64,000 nt of DNA, taken from Kumtagia sp044326205 (GTDB lineage Bacteria > Pseudomonadota > Alphaproteobacteria > Rhizobiales > Rhizobiaceae). The notes under the pieces were generated by a model that made no database searches, was not told the DNA's origin, and worked only from the letters and a program-made list of their open reading frames with translations. Both the position numbers and the translations under genes were made by a program. Location of the stretch: NCBI RefSeq assembly GCF_044326205.1, contig NZ_JBIRCY010000036.1:14849-78848 (forward strand), read 5' to 3'. Below, piece after piece: positions 10,402 through 18,988 of the stretch. Position 1 is the stretch's first letter; each line of letters starts with the position of its first letter.

Positions 10402-10440
10402 CTAAGTATCAGAGTGAGATACTTAGCGCAATGGCTAAGT
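10402..10440. promoter_or_regulatory. Likely ArsR operator
   Basis: Perfect 9-bp inverted repeat CTAAGTATC (10402-10410) and GATACTTAG (10418-10426) with a 7-base spacer, plus a further half site CTAAGT at 10435-10440. It begins 5 bases upstream of the ArsR start codon, where a self-controlling ArsR repressor would bind. The link to the regulator is inferred from position. Confidence 0.7.
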
Positions 10441-10631
10441 GTTATCGGCCCCTTGTCGGTGCATGCACGGTGAAAGTCGGCCAGGATTCCAGGCGAGACG
10501 CGGAGGAGCGGTTGGGAGACCGGGACAATCCTCCGATCAGATGGTCAGCAAACCAAACGACGCGTCACGCATGGACACGGCGCGGGCCTGCGTGCAAGCG
10601 CGCAGGCCCCGTTTCGCCGAAGCAGGCGCGC

Positions 10632-13600
10632 TCAGATCACCACGAAATCGGCGGCGGTGAGCGTCGGGTGTCCGGTCAGCGTCGCGAACTTTATGGCGCC
10701 GAACACACTGCCTGAACCGTCCTGGTCGTAATAGAGATTGCCGGTGTCGGAGTTGTAGAGGATGCGGTCGTTGGCGTCCTTTGCCGCCACGGCAACATCC
10801 TTGAAGGCGCTGGCCGCCAGAGGCCCCACGGGCAGGACCGTGAAGATTGAATTGTCGAGCTGGATCGTGTCGGCGGCGACATTGTAGTCGGTGATGGTGT
10901 CGACATTGGTGGCGGCGTCGAGCGCGGTGTTGAAGATGAAGAAGTCACTCCCCGCGCCGCCGGTCAGCGTGTCGTTGCCGGCGTAACCCTTGATGGAATC
11001 GTTGCCGGCGCCGCCGTTGATGATGTTTGCGCCGCTAGCACCGTTCAGGGCGTCGTCGAAGCTCGTTCCGATCAGGTTCTCGATCGAATTGTAGGTGTCG
11101 CCGGCGGCGTCGCCGCTGTTGATCGCCGGGTTGGCGAGGCTGACGATGACCTTGGACGCGGCGCCGGCATAGGAGGCTGTGTCCGATCCTGCTCCGCCAC
11201 TGAGATAGTCTGCGCCGACCCCGCCGATCAGCGTGTCGTTGCCATCCTGGCCGTAGAGCTTGTCGTTGCCGTCATAACCCTTGATCGCGTCGATGCCGGC
11301 ATCGCCGCGGATGTCGTTGACGGCATTGGTGCCGTTCAGCGTGTCGTCGAAGCCCGAGCCGATCAGGTTCTCGACCGAATTGTAGGTATCGCCCGCCGCG
11401 TCTCCGGTGTTGATCGCCGGGTTGGCGAGGCTGGCTGCGATGCCAGAAGATGCGCCGGCGTAGGACGCGAAATCCGATCCTGCCCCGCCGCTCAGATAGT
11501 CCGCGCCGGCGCCGCCGTTGAGCACGTCGTTGCCGTCCTCGCCGAACAGCTTGTCGTTGGCGGCGTTGCCCGAGATCGTGTCCGCGCCGACGCCGCCGAG
11601 CGCCGTGTCGCTCTGGCTGGAACCGCCGAGCTGGTCGTTGCCGCCGGTGCCGTTGAGCGTGATCGTGTCGACGCCCGCGGTCCAGTTCGTGAACGCCAGG
11701 GCGGAGAGGTTCGTATTTGCCCCATTGATGACGAGCGTATCCTTGACGCCGTCCTTGCCGTCGATGGTGCCGCCCAGCAAGCTCGTGGCGCCGGTCAGCG
11801 TCAGCGCGTGGCCGTTGAGGTCGAGCGTCGCGAATGCACTGTCGAGGGTAAAGGCGCCGCCATAGGTCAGGTCGACGCCGAGCGTCGTGGTACCGGCAAA
11901 AATTCCGCCGGAGAGCGCCAGTGAAGCGACGGTGACGTTGGCGGTGTTGATCGCCGTGGTGGAGCCCGATCCCAGCACAAGCGCGCCGGCGCCCGAAATC
12001 GTGCCGCCGAGCGTGCTCGTGCTGTGGAGGATCAGCGTCGCGCCGGCGGCGACCGACAGCACGCCGCTGCTGGTGAAGGTCCCCGAAATGCCGCTGATGC
12101 CGGCGGCCTTGTCGATGAAGGTGCCGTTGTTGGTGATCGTGGCGCCGAAATTGTTGATTTCTCCGGCGCTGGCGATCGTATAGGTGCGGCCGGCGTCGTT
12201 GAGCAGGGTGCCGTTGAGGCTGATGCTGCCGGTCTGCGTCATCGAGCCGGAATTGCGGATGGTGGCCGGGGTCGTGGCGCTTCCGAACACGCCGATCGCG
12301 ATGTTATTGCCGATGGTGGCCGAACCGGTCACCCGAAGTGTTCCGGCCCCGTCGATGATGTTGCCGAGCAGCGAATTGGATGCGCCGGACAGCGTCAGCG
12401 TACGGCCGTTGAGGTCCAGCATGTCGAACTGGTTGGCGAAGGAGAAGGCGCCCGCATAGGTCAGGTTGGTGCCGAGCGTCAGCGAGGCGCCGCCATTGCC
12501 GCCGTTGAGCGACAGCGCGGAGACGGTGACGTTGGCGGTGTTCAACGTGGCGTTCGAGCCGAAGCCCAGCGTCAGATTGCCGGCGCCCGATATGACACCG
12601 CCCAGCGTTTCCATACCGCCGTTGAGGACCAATGTGGCGCCGGCGCCGACGGAGAGCGTGCCGGTGTTGGTGAACGTGCCCGAGACGCGGCTGACGCCCG
12701 CGGCGCTGTCCGTGAATGTGCCGCTGTTGGTGATCACGGCACCGCCCTGATCGATGATATCGCTCGCGGTGGTGATCGTGTAGCTGCGGCCGGCGTCGTT
12801 GAGCAGCGTGCCGTGCAGGGCGAGGAATCCCGACTGGGTGGTGGTGCCGGAATTTCTGATGGTCGCGGCGTCGCCGGTGCCATTGGGACCGCCGACGGAG
12901 AAACTGGCGATGTCGGCGGTCCCTGTCACCCTCAGCGTGCCCGCGCCGACGAGATTTCCCGCCGACAGAATTGAACTGCCGCCCAGCGTCAGCGTGTGGC
13001 CGTTGAGGGAGAAATTGGCGAACTGGCCATCATAGGTGAAGGTGTTCGCATAAGTGAGGTTGTTGCCGAGCGTCACATTGGCGCTGGTGCCGACATGCAG
13101 CGTGCCGATGGTGACGTTCGACGAATTGAGCGCGGTCGCGCCGTTGAGCCACAAAGTGCCGGCACCGTTGATGATGCCGCCGAGCGTGCTTGCCGTACCG
13201 ATGGCGCCGATGCCGAAGGAGAGCGTATCGCCGCTGTCGACGGTCAGCGTTCCCGTGTTGGTGAACTGCGCGTTCAGGGTGGCGCTGACGGCGGCGCCGC
13301 TGACCTTCAGCGTTCCAGCATTGGTAACGATTGCGGTGGCCGGGATGGAGTTGCCGAGAATGGCCGAGGCGTCGATCGTGTATAGCGCGCCGGTATCGAT
13401 CTTCAGCGTGCCGGTCGTCGTCGCGTCGCCGAGGGACGTATGCAGATGCTGGGTCCCGGTCGAACCGCTGGCATATTCCAGTACCGCTCCGCCGATCACA
13501 ACCGGCGAGCCGTTTCCGGTCGTTCCCTGTTCCGCCGAACCGGTGACGAGCACGGTTCCTGGCCCGTTGATGGTGCCGTCGATGTTGGCGGTTCCCGACA

Positions 13601-14177
13601 GCGTCAGCGTATGGCCACCGAGATTGAGAACCGCATGGTTGCCGCTGTAATCGCCCAGCGTGAAATTGTTGGCGTAGGTCAGGTTGGTGTTCAGGTTGGT
13701 GGTGGAGACGGTGCCGTTGCTGGTCACGCCGAGCAGCCAGTCCGACACCGTGACGCTGACGCCGGCGTTGAGGTTGAACGTTCCGTAGGTGAAGATCAGC
13801 TCTCCCGCGCCGGCAATCGTGCCGGCATAGTTGCCGGAGGTTACGACGAGCGCGTCGTCGGCGATGTTCAGCGTAGCGCCGGCGCCGACATTGATCGCCA
13901 TCGAATTGAAGCCGCCGCCATGCAGCAGCGTCAGCGAGCCGCCCGTCATGTTGAGCGTTCCGACGATGCTGCCGTTGATCGTATTGATCGTGCTCGTCCC
14001 GTTGTACGACACGGTGAAAGGCGTGCCGATCCCGCTATTGTCGGGGAGCGAGGCATCCTCGTCGGCGCCCGGCACGTGGTGCAGAAGGGGCGGAGGCGCA
14101 TCCGGGTTCGGCTCGTCCCAATTCGCGGCGGAGAACCAGTTGCCGCTGGTGGTGTTCCAGGTTGCGGGTGTGGACAT
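10632..14177 (-). CDS. Large RTX calcium-binding secreted/surface protein
   Basis: 1181 residues from the ATG at 14177, which follows GGAGGG by 7 bases. No Sec signal peptide. Residues about 60-850 are Gly/Thr/Asn-rich beta-helix-like repeats of roughly 200 residues (recurring N-T-G-T-L-x-V, L-T-L-S-G-A, D-G-A-G-T-L-R-V-T-G). The last 300 residues carry RTX nonapeptides (G-G-A-G-A-D-Y-L-S-G-G-A-G-S-D and others) and a C-terminal tail ending L-T-A-A-D-F-V-V-I, typical of type I secretion substrates. Probably a Ca-stabilised adhesin or biofilm protein exported by a TolC-type system; no type I exporter genes are in this window. Confidence 0.85.
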   Translation of the reverse strand: MSTPATWNTTSGNWFSAANWDEPNPDAPPPLLHHVPGADEDASLPDNSGIGTPFTVSYNGTSTINTINGSIVGTLNMTGGSLTLLHGGGFNSMAINVGAGATLNIADDALVVTSGNYAGTIAGAGELIFTYGTFNLNAGVSVTVSDWLLGVTSNGTVSTTNLNTNLTYANNFTLGDYSGNHAVLNLGGHTLTLSGTANIDGTINGPGTVLVTGSAEQGTTGNGSPVVIGGAVLEYASGSTGTQHLHTSLGDATTTGTLKIDTGALYTIDASAILGNSIPATAIVTNAGTLKVSGAAVSATLNAQFTNTGTLTVDSGDTLSFGIGAIGTASTLGGIINGAGTLWLNGATALNSSNVTIGTLHVGTSANVTLGNNLTYANTFTYDGQFANFSLNGHTLTLGGSSILSAGNLVGAGTLRVTGTADIASFSVGGPNGTGDAATIRNSGTTTQSGFLALHGTLLNDAGRSYTITTASDIIDQGGAVITNSGTFTDSAAGVSRVSGTFTNTGTLSVGAGATLVLNGGMETLGGVISGAGNLTLGFGSNATLNTANVTVSALSLNGGNGGASLTLGTNLTYAGAFSFANQFDMLDLNGRTLTLSGASNSLLGNIIDGAGTLRVTGSATIGNNIAIGVFGSATTPATIRNSGSMTQTGSISLNGTLLNDAGRTYTIASAGEINNFGATITNNGTFIDKAAGISGISGTFTSSGVLSVAAGATLILHSTSTLGGTISGAGALVLGSGSTTAINTANVTVASLALSGGIFAGTTTLGVDLTYGGAFTLDSAFATLDLNGHALTLTGATSLLGGTIDGKDGVKDTLVINGANTNLSALAFTNWTAGVDTITLNGTGGNDQLGGSSQSDTALGGVGADTISGNAANDKLFGEDGNDVLNGGAGADYLSGGAGSDFASYAGASSGIAASLANPAINTGDAAGDTYNSVENLIGSGFDDTLNGTNAVNDIRGDAGIDAIKGYDGNDKLYGQDGNDTLIGGVGADYLSGGAGSDTASYAGAASKVIVSLANPAINSGDAAGDTYNSIENLIGTSFDDALNGASGANIINGGAGNDSIKGYAGNDTLTGGAGSDFFIFNTALDAATNVDTITDYNVAADTIQLDNSIFTVLPVGPLAASAFKDVAVAAKDANDRILYNSDTGNLYYDQDGSGSVFGAIKFATLTGHPTLTAADFVVI
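10958..11524 (-). repeat. Tandem 288-bp RTX modules within the RTX gene
   Basis: Two near-identical modules of about 96 codons. Landmark G-A-D-Y-L-S-G-G-A-G-S-D is encoded at about 11494 and again at about 11206, 288 bases apart. Each runs on through S-L-A-N-P-A-I-N, G-D-A-A-G-D-T-Y-N-S and E-N-L-I-G to G-N-D. This looks like recent internal duplication. Confidence 0.7.
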
Positions 14178-14305
14178 TTCATACCCTCCGGATTGACCGC
14201 GCCGGGCAAACTGCACACAAGCGCAAGTATTCGTCGAATAGAGACCTGATGCCTGCCTGTTTGTCAGAGCTTACATGCCGGGTAAATTGGATTGATGTCT
14301 CTCCC

Positions 14306-14328
14306 GGTCCTAGGACCGTCCTAAGACC
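14306..14328. promoter_or_regulatory. Palindrome, possible operator
   Basis: GGTCCTAGGACC (14306-14317) is a perfect 12-bp palindrome, followed directly by the related GTCCTAAGACC (14318-14328). It lies between the RTX gene and the divergent histidine kinase gene, 129 bases from the former and 148 from the latter. The tandem arrangement resembles a response-regulator site, but no factor can be named. Confidence 0.4.
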
Positions 14329-14475
14329 CGCGCCTCCGTTCAAGACCATCCGCGCACTGGTCATGGGCAGGATTTGCGCTCATCCTTGAGCTTCGGAGCG
14401 AGGTGAGACGGTGTTGCCGCCGGCGCCGTCTTCCTGCACGCTGCGCCCACGCCCTCTGATCCGGACCCAGGCAGA

Positions 14476-16266
14476 TTGGTAGCAAAACCCGCCGTTCCGC
14501 CGCAGCCGGCCGATGCCGAGCACATCGGTCCCGAACAGGTTGCCGCGCTGTTCGCGGCATTGCCGCTCGGCGTTCTCGGCGCAGCCATCGGCGCGGCGGT
14601 GCTTTCGCTGGCGCTGGTGCGCCTCGGCGCGATGGACTTGCGCCTGTGCTTCGGCTGGGCCGGCTACATCGCCCTTTGCGCCCTGGCGCATCTGGTGCTT
14701 TTTCGGCAATACCGGCAGGATCCGAAACGCGATGAACGGTGGTCCAATTGGGCGGTCTGGTTCGCCGTCGTCGCCCTGCTGGAAGGGATCGGCTGGGGGC
14801 TCATTCCGCTGGCTGCGGCGGTGGGGGGCAATTTCGACATCGAGATGCTGACCATGGTCGTCACGCTCGCCGTCGCGGCGGCATCCATTCCCGCGTTCAG
14901 CCCGTATCTGCCGGCGTTCGCCGCCTTCTTCCTGCCCACAACGATCCCCTACGCGGCCTGGAGCATCGCCTCCGCGACGCCATTGCATCAGGCGACGGCG
15001 CTGCTGATGGTGGTCTTTATCTGCGCGATCTTCGGACTGGGCGTGATCGCCAACCGGTCGTTCAGTCAACTCATCCGGATGCGCATCCAGACCACGGCGA
15101 TGGCCGAAGACCTGCGCAGGCAGAAGGAGATCGCGGAGGCCGCCAGCCTGTCGAAATCGACCTTTCTAGCCGCTGCCAGCCATGACCTGCGCCAGCCCGT
15201 CCATGCGCTTGGCCTGTTCGTAGGAGCCCTGCGTGGCATCCCGATGGGCGCCGAAGGCCAGCGCATCGTCGAACAGATCGAGACGTCGGCCCAGGCGATG
15301 GACGGCCTGTTCGCCGCCCTCCTCGATATTTCGCGGCTCGACGCCGGCACGGTCGACGTGCGGCCGAGCAGTTTCGCCGTTTATCCGTTCCTCGACCGCA
15401 TCTGCCGCGATCATGCCGAGGAAGCCCGAGCCAAAGGGATTTCCATAGAACCGCAGCGGACAAGCGTCATCGCTCTCACCGATCCGGTGCTGCTGGAGCG
15501 GATCGTGCGCAACCTCGTCTCGAATGCCGTGCGCTACACGGATGCCGGACGCGTCGTCGTCGGCTGCCGGCGTCGCGGCGGCCGCGTCGCGATCCAGGTA
15601 TGGGATACCGGCCCCGGCATCCCGGCCGACCAGATCGGACGCATCTTCGAGGAGTATTACCAGATCGGCAACCCGGAGCGGGATCGCGCCAGGGGCCTGG
15701 GCCTCGGCCTGGCGATCGTCCGGCGACTGGCCGACCTGCTGGGCTGCGAGATCAAGGTGCGCTCGAAGGTCGGTTCGGGTTCCTGCTTCGAGATCACCGT
15801 GCCGGTGTCGGACCGCGAAACGTCCAAGCTCGCGGACGCAGACGAAAGGAGCCAGGGCGCGCTGGCAAAGAGCATGGTTGTCGTCGTCGACGACGAACTG
15901 CCGATCCGCGAGGGTATGACCACTTTGCTCGGCGGCTGGGGGCACGAGGTGGTGGCCGCCGCCTCCGGCGACGAGGCGATGCGGCTGCTGGCGTCCCATC
16001 CGCGCCGCCCGGACCTGATCATCTGCGACTACCGGCTGAGGAACGGCGAGAACGGCATCGAGGTGATCGAAGCTCTGCAGGGCGAATACAATCATGCCAT
16101 CCCGGCCCTGCTGGTCACCGGCGACACCGCACCCGACCGTCTCGCCGAGGCGCATGCGAGCGGACTGCTGCTGCTGCACAAGCCGGTCTCCAACAGCAAG
16201 CTCAGGGCGGCCATCGCCAATCTGACCAGGCACACCGAAGAGGACCTGCCGGCGACGGCTGAATGA
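14476..16266 (+). CDS. Hybrid sensor histidine kinase / response regulator
   Basis: 596 residues. The N-terminal 200 hold about six hydrophobic segments (membrane sensor). Next are a coiled helix and the H-box A-A-A-S-H-D-L-R-Q-P-V-H-A-L-G-L-F (phosphorylated His near residue 237), then N box (N-L-V-S-N-A-V-R-Y-T), G1 (D-T-G-P-G-I-P) and G2 (G-L-G-L-G-L-A-I-V). A receiver domain occupies the last 120 residues (V-V-D-D-E-L-P, acceptor Asp in I-I-C-D-Y-R-L). The H-box variant H-D-L-R-Q-P is typical of kinases partnered with LuxR-type regulators. The start is TTG at 14476; no in-frame ATG or GTG lies between it and the upstream stop. Confidence 0.88.
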   Translation: MVAKPAVPPQPADAEHIGPEQVAALFAALPLGVLGAAIGAAVLSLALVRLGAMDLRLCFGWAGYIALCALAHLVLFRQYRQDPKRDERWSNWAVWFAVVALLEGIGWGLIPLAAAVGGNFDIEMLTMVVTLAVAAASIPAFSPYLPAFAAFFLPTTIPYAAWSIASATPLHQATALLMVVFICAIFGLGVIANRSFSQLIRMRIQTTAMAEDLRRQKEIAEAASLSKSTFLAAASHDLRQPVHALGLFVGALRGIPMGAEGQRIVEQIETSAQAMDGLFAALLDISRLDAGTVDVRPSSFAVYPFLDRICRDHAEEARAKGISIEPQRTSVIALTDPVLLERIVRNLVSNAVRYTDAGRVVVGCRRRGGRVAIQVWDTGPGIPADQIGRIFEEYYQIGNPERDRARGLGLGLAIVRRLADLLGCEIKVRSKVGSGSCFEITVPVSDRETSKLADADERSQGALAKSMVVVVDDELPIREGMTTLLGGWGHEVVAAASGDEAMRLLASHPRRPDLIICDYRLRNGENGIEVIEALQGEYNHAIPALLVTGDTAPDRLAEAHASGLLLLHKPVSNSKLRAAIANLTRHTEEDLPATAE

Positions 16267-16299
16267 TGCTGGGCGGGGTGGACCGGCTTCGCCAGGCCC

Positions 16300-16380
16300 G
16301 GCCGACGCAATCGACGCCGTCCGCCGGCAAGGCCGATTGAAGCGTCTCCTCGCCATGCTTGTCGGGATGGCCGAGATGGG
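16300..16380 (+). pseudogene. Fragment resembling the gene at 56.5-57.4 kb
   Basis: Bases 16337-16379 match 57336-57378 (other strand) at about 38 of 43 positions and would encode L-K-R-L-L-A-M-L-V-G-M-A-E-M, against L-K-R-I-L-A-M-L-V-G-M-A-E-M in the larger protein. Weaker similarity extends a little upstream (near 16320). Homology stops abruptly after GATGG. It is a short relic of a dispersed gene, not a functional ORF. Confidence 0.5.
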
Positions 16381-16407
16381 ATTTGACAGGCCGTCGTATG
16401 GACCCGC

Positions 16408-18075
16408 TTACACCTCGACAAACCTGTCCAAGACGTTGCGCGTGATCTGCTGCGTGAACAGATCGCCGCGCTTCAGGCCCATCACCCATTCGCAAGATGC
16501 GGCGGTGAGCACTTCGCCCTTGCCGCGCTTCATGTGCACCATCATGCCGGAGCCATACTTGTAGCGCGCCAGCCCTTCCGGGGTGACCTCGCCGGTGACG
16601 CATTTCACCAGTCCTTCGTGGTCGCTGCTGCGCACATAGTAGCGAAAACCCTCACCGTCCGGCTCGTCCTCCGCAAGCACGGCGGGCGCCATGGCAAGGA
16701 TATCGATCGTCTCCGGCTGGCCCTCGACCGGCACCGGATAGGGCAGGCCTTGATGGAACGTGTAGTCCAGCCCGTCGACCTCGTAGGCGAAGATGCGCGC
16801 CTGGTCGCCAAAAATGTCGGCATAGTGCAGACCGGTGCCGGCGAAAGCCCAATGTTCCGGGCGGTAGACGGTAAATCCCCTCTGGCCGTGGGGCGCAAAG
16901 CCGCCCCAGGACGCGTAGAGGCCGTGCAGTCCGTTGACGCCGACGGTCGAGGCGCCCGGCCAGCGCACTTGCCTGTCTTCCCAGGCGGTCGAGAGCAGGT
17001 GCGCCTTGTCGGTGCCGGCGACCGGATCCTCGTCGATCGCCTTGAATTTGTGGCAGATCTGGCGCTTGCCGTCGTCCTCCAACCTGATCTGCCAGAGAAA
17101 ATTGGCGCCGAACCGCGCCAGCCGGCCACCGCGTTCGACATAGGCCTCGATCGAAAGCCGCATCTCGCGCGTCCAGTATTCGTCATGGCCGATGATGGTC
17201 ACGCAAGGGTAGGCGTCGAGCAGGTCCGGACGGTAGTGCAGGTCCGTCTGGGTGATCATGTCGAGGGCGTAACCCTCCTTCTCCGCCCACAGCACGAAGT
17301 GCCGGTCGAACTGCGCCCAGCCCGCGGCGGCGTAATACTGGCCAAAACCGTTGGCGAAGGCCCATTCCTTCATCGCATAGCGCGGCGCGTCGCCGAACTC
17401 CGGCAACGGGTCGGCGCAGATGCGCGGCGCGCCGGCCGGCAGCCAGACGATGCCGCGCGTCCATGGCCGTTCCAGCGACAACACCGGCGACGGCAGGTTC
17501 TTCTCGGAGCCGACGATGCCGAAATAATGGTTGGCGCCGCCGAAATCATTGTAGGCGGTCCAGGTGGCGGTCGGCAGAACCATCAGGATTTTCGCTTGCC
17601 GGGTTTTCTCGGTCGGGCGGACGACGAAGAAATGGTGCTGGACGAATTTGCCGCCATTGGCGCGGGCACAGGTTGAGACGACGCGGTAGAAGCCGGAAGG
17701 CAGGTCGACCGGCAGGCGCCAGCGATGGCTGACCGGCCAGTTGCAGCCGTTGCGATAGGCGTCCGGCGGGGTCGGCGAGTGCTTTCCCTCGATCGCCTCC
17801 ACTCTGTGGACGGTCTCTGGCTCGTACCCGTCGCGGTAGATTTCCAGCGTCCAGTCCGGCGCGGTGGTGCTGGAATGGAACACAACCTCCTCGCCGGGAT
17901 CGTAGGAGATGGTGTCGGTGTAGGTGTAGACTTCCGGCAGCGCCGGGTTGTCGTGCGGTGCCTCGTACCAGGGTTTTGAATGCCAGTGGTCGTCGGCGTG
18001 CATCGGGCGCGCCACGCGCGGCGCGATGTTGAGCGGGCCGAGTTCGGGCGGCAGAAAGTCTTTCTTGTCAGGCAT
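16408..18075 (-). CDS. N,N-dimethylformamidase large (beta) subunit-like protein
   Basis: 555-residue cytoplasmic protein of the DMFase large-subunit C-terminal family (the true large subunit is about 760). Seen: G-F-Y-R-V-V-S-T, L-M-V-L-P-T-A-T-W-T-A-Y-N-D-F-G-G, the conserved V-T-I-I-G-H-D-E-Y-W-T-R-E-M and R-L-A-R-F-G-A-N-F-L-W-Q. No small subunit is encoded nearby, so activity on dimethylformamide itself is doubtful; hydrolysis of another formamide or amide is an inference. Last gene of the ABC - lactonase operon. Confidence 0.8.
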   Translation of the reverse strand: MPDKKDFLPPELGPLNIAPRVARPMHADDHWHSKPWYEAPHDNPALPEVYTYTDTISYDPGEEVVFHSSTTAPDWTLEIYRDGYEPETVHRVEAIEGKHSPTPPDAYRNGCNWPVSHRWRLPVDLPSGFYRVVSTCARANGGKFVQHHFFVVRPTEKTRQAKILMVLPTATWTAYNDFGGANHYFGIVGSEKNLPSPVLSLERPWTRGIVWLPAGAPRICADPLPEFGDAPRYAMKEWAFANGFGQYYAAAGWAQFDRHFVLWAEKEGYALDMITQTDLHYRPDLLDAYPCVTIIGHDEYWTREMRLSIEAYVERGGRLARFGANFLWQIRLEDDGKRQICHKFKAIDEDPVAGTDKAHLLSTAWEDRQVRWPGASTVGVNGLHGLYASWGGFAPHGQRGFTVYRPEHWAFAGTGLHYADIFGDQARIFAYEVDGLDYTFHQGLPYPVPVEGQPETIDILAMAPAVLAEDEPDGEGFRYYVRSSDHEGLVKCVTGEVTPEGLARYKYGSGMMVHMKRGKGEVLTAASCEWVMGLKRGDLFTQQITRNVLDRFVEV

Positions 18076-18112
18076 GTCGGTCTCTCATGTCGGCGACACT
18101 GGATTGGACGAA

Positions 18113-18958
18113 TCACAAAAGATAGGAAACGAGCTGTCCCGGTATGCCGAGCGTGACCCACAGCCGGCCCGCATGGACGCAGCAATTGGTCGGGTCGCTG
18201 CCCGGCCCGCAGTCGATCGTGTCGACCAAGCGGCCGTCGAGGTCGAGGATCGCGACGCGGTCGCCAGTGCTGCCGGTGAGGAAAAGGCGGTCGCCGTGAA
18301 AGACCATGCCGTCCGGGTTGAAGCCGTCGTCCAGCCGGCACCATTCTTCCACCTTGCCGACGCGCCCGCCCTCCCAGGGAAACCGCAGGACCCGATGTTC
18401 CATGGTGATGCCGACCAGCAGCGAGCCATCCGGATGGAAGACGAGCCCGTTGGGGAACCCGGTCATCGTCGCGAGCTGCCGCACCTTCGCGTCGGCGCCG
18501 ACGGCAAGAAGCTGGCCGCCGTGATAGGCGTCGGCGTCGGCGCCAAGCACTTCCCAGTTCTGCGGGTCGGTGAAGACGATCTCACCTTCCGGCGAGAAGA
18601 TCAAATCGTTAGGCCGAGAGGGTTTCTTGCCGGGCAGGACGTCGGCAAAAACCTCCCAAACTCCGTCCGTCTTAAGTCGCTGGATGCACCCCGTGATCAG
18701 CGGCTCGGCAAAATTAAGTTCTTCCAGGCTGCGCGGCGCGATGCCGCCATTGTTGGCGATGTAGAGGTTGCCGTCGCTACCCAGCCGCATGCCGTTGGGC
18801 GCGCCGGATACGGTCGCCAGCTCGCGCGTCTCGCCTTCCTTGTAGGCGCGGATCTTTGCGTGCAGCAGGTCGACGAAGGCGATCGACCCGTCGGTGAGCG
18901 CCACCGGCCCTTCCGGGAAGCCCAGGCCGGTCACGTGGATTTCCGGCGTCCAAACCAT
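18113..18958 (-). CDS. SMP-30 / gluconolactonase / LRE family protein
   Basis: 281-residue six-bladed beta-propeller lactonase-type enzyme. Seen: G-L-G-F-P-E-G-P-V-A at residues 11-20 (metal-ligand Glu), N-G-M-R-L-G-S-D-G-N-L-Y-I-A-N-N-G-G, F-P-N-G-L-V-F-H-P-D-G-S and a final D-D-G-F-N-P-D-G-M. The metal ligands of the family (Glu, Asn, Asn/Asp) appear present. Probably hydrolyses a sugar lactone or similar ester. It lies between the ABC ATPase gene and the dimethylformamidase-like gene, 30 and 37 bases apart, and so is probably co-transcribed with them. Confidence 0.88.
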   Translation of the reverse strand: MVWTPEIHVTGLGFPEGPVALTDGSIAFVDLLHAKIRAYKEGETRELATVSGAPNGMRLGSDGNLYIANNGGIAPRSLEELNFAEPLITGCIQRLKTDGVWEVFADVLPGKKPSRPNDLIFSPEGEIVFTDPQNWEVLGADADAYHGGQLLAVGADAKVRQLATMTGFPNGLVFHPDGSLLVGITMEHRVLRFPWEGGRVGKVEEWCRLDDGFNPDGMVFHGDRLFLTGSTGDRVAILDLDGRLVDTIDCGPGSDPTNCCVHAGRLWVTLGIPGQLVSYLL

Positions 18959-18988
18959 CGTTGATCCCCCCTCTCTTGCTTTCTTTCG

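Noticed and set aside
12024..12974. Plus-strand frames opposite the RTX gene
   Set aside because: Periodic because the RTX gene repeats; no start signals or family motifs.
10958..13700. Repeats in the RTX gene as a possible CRISPR or satellite
   Set aside because: Repeat units are in-frame codons of one protein with degenerate sequence and no spacer-repeat alternation.
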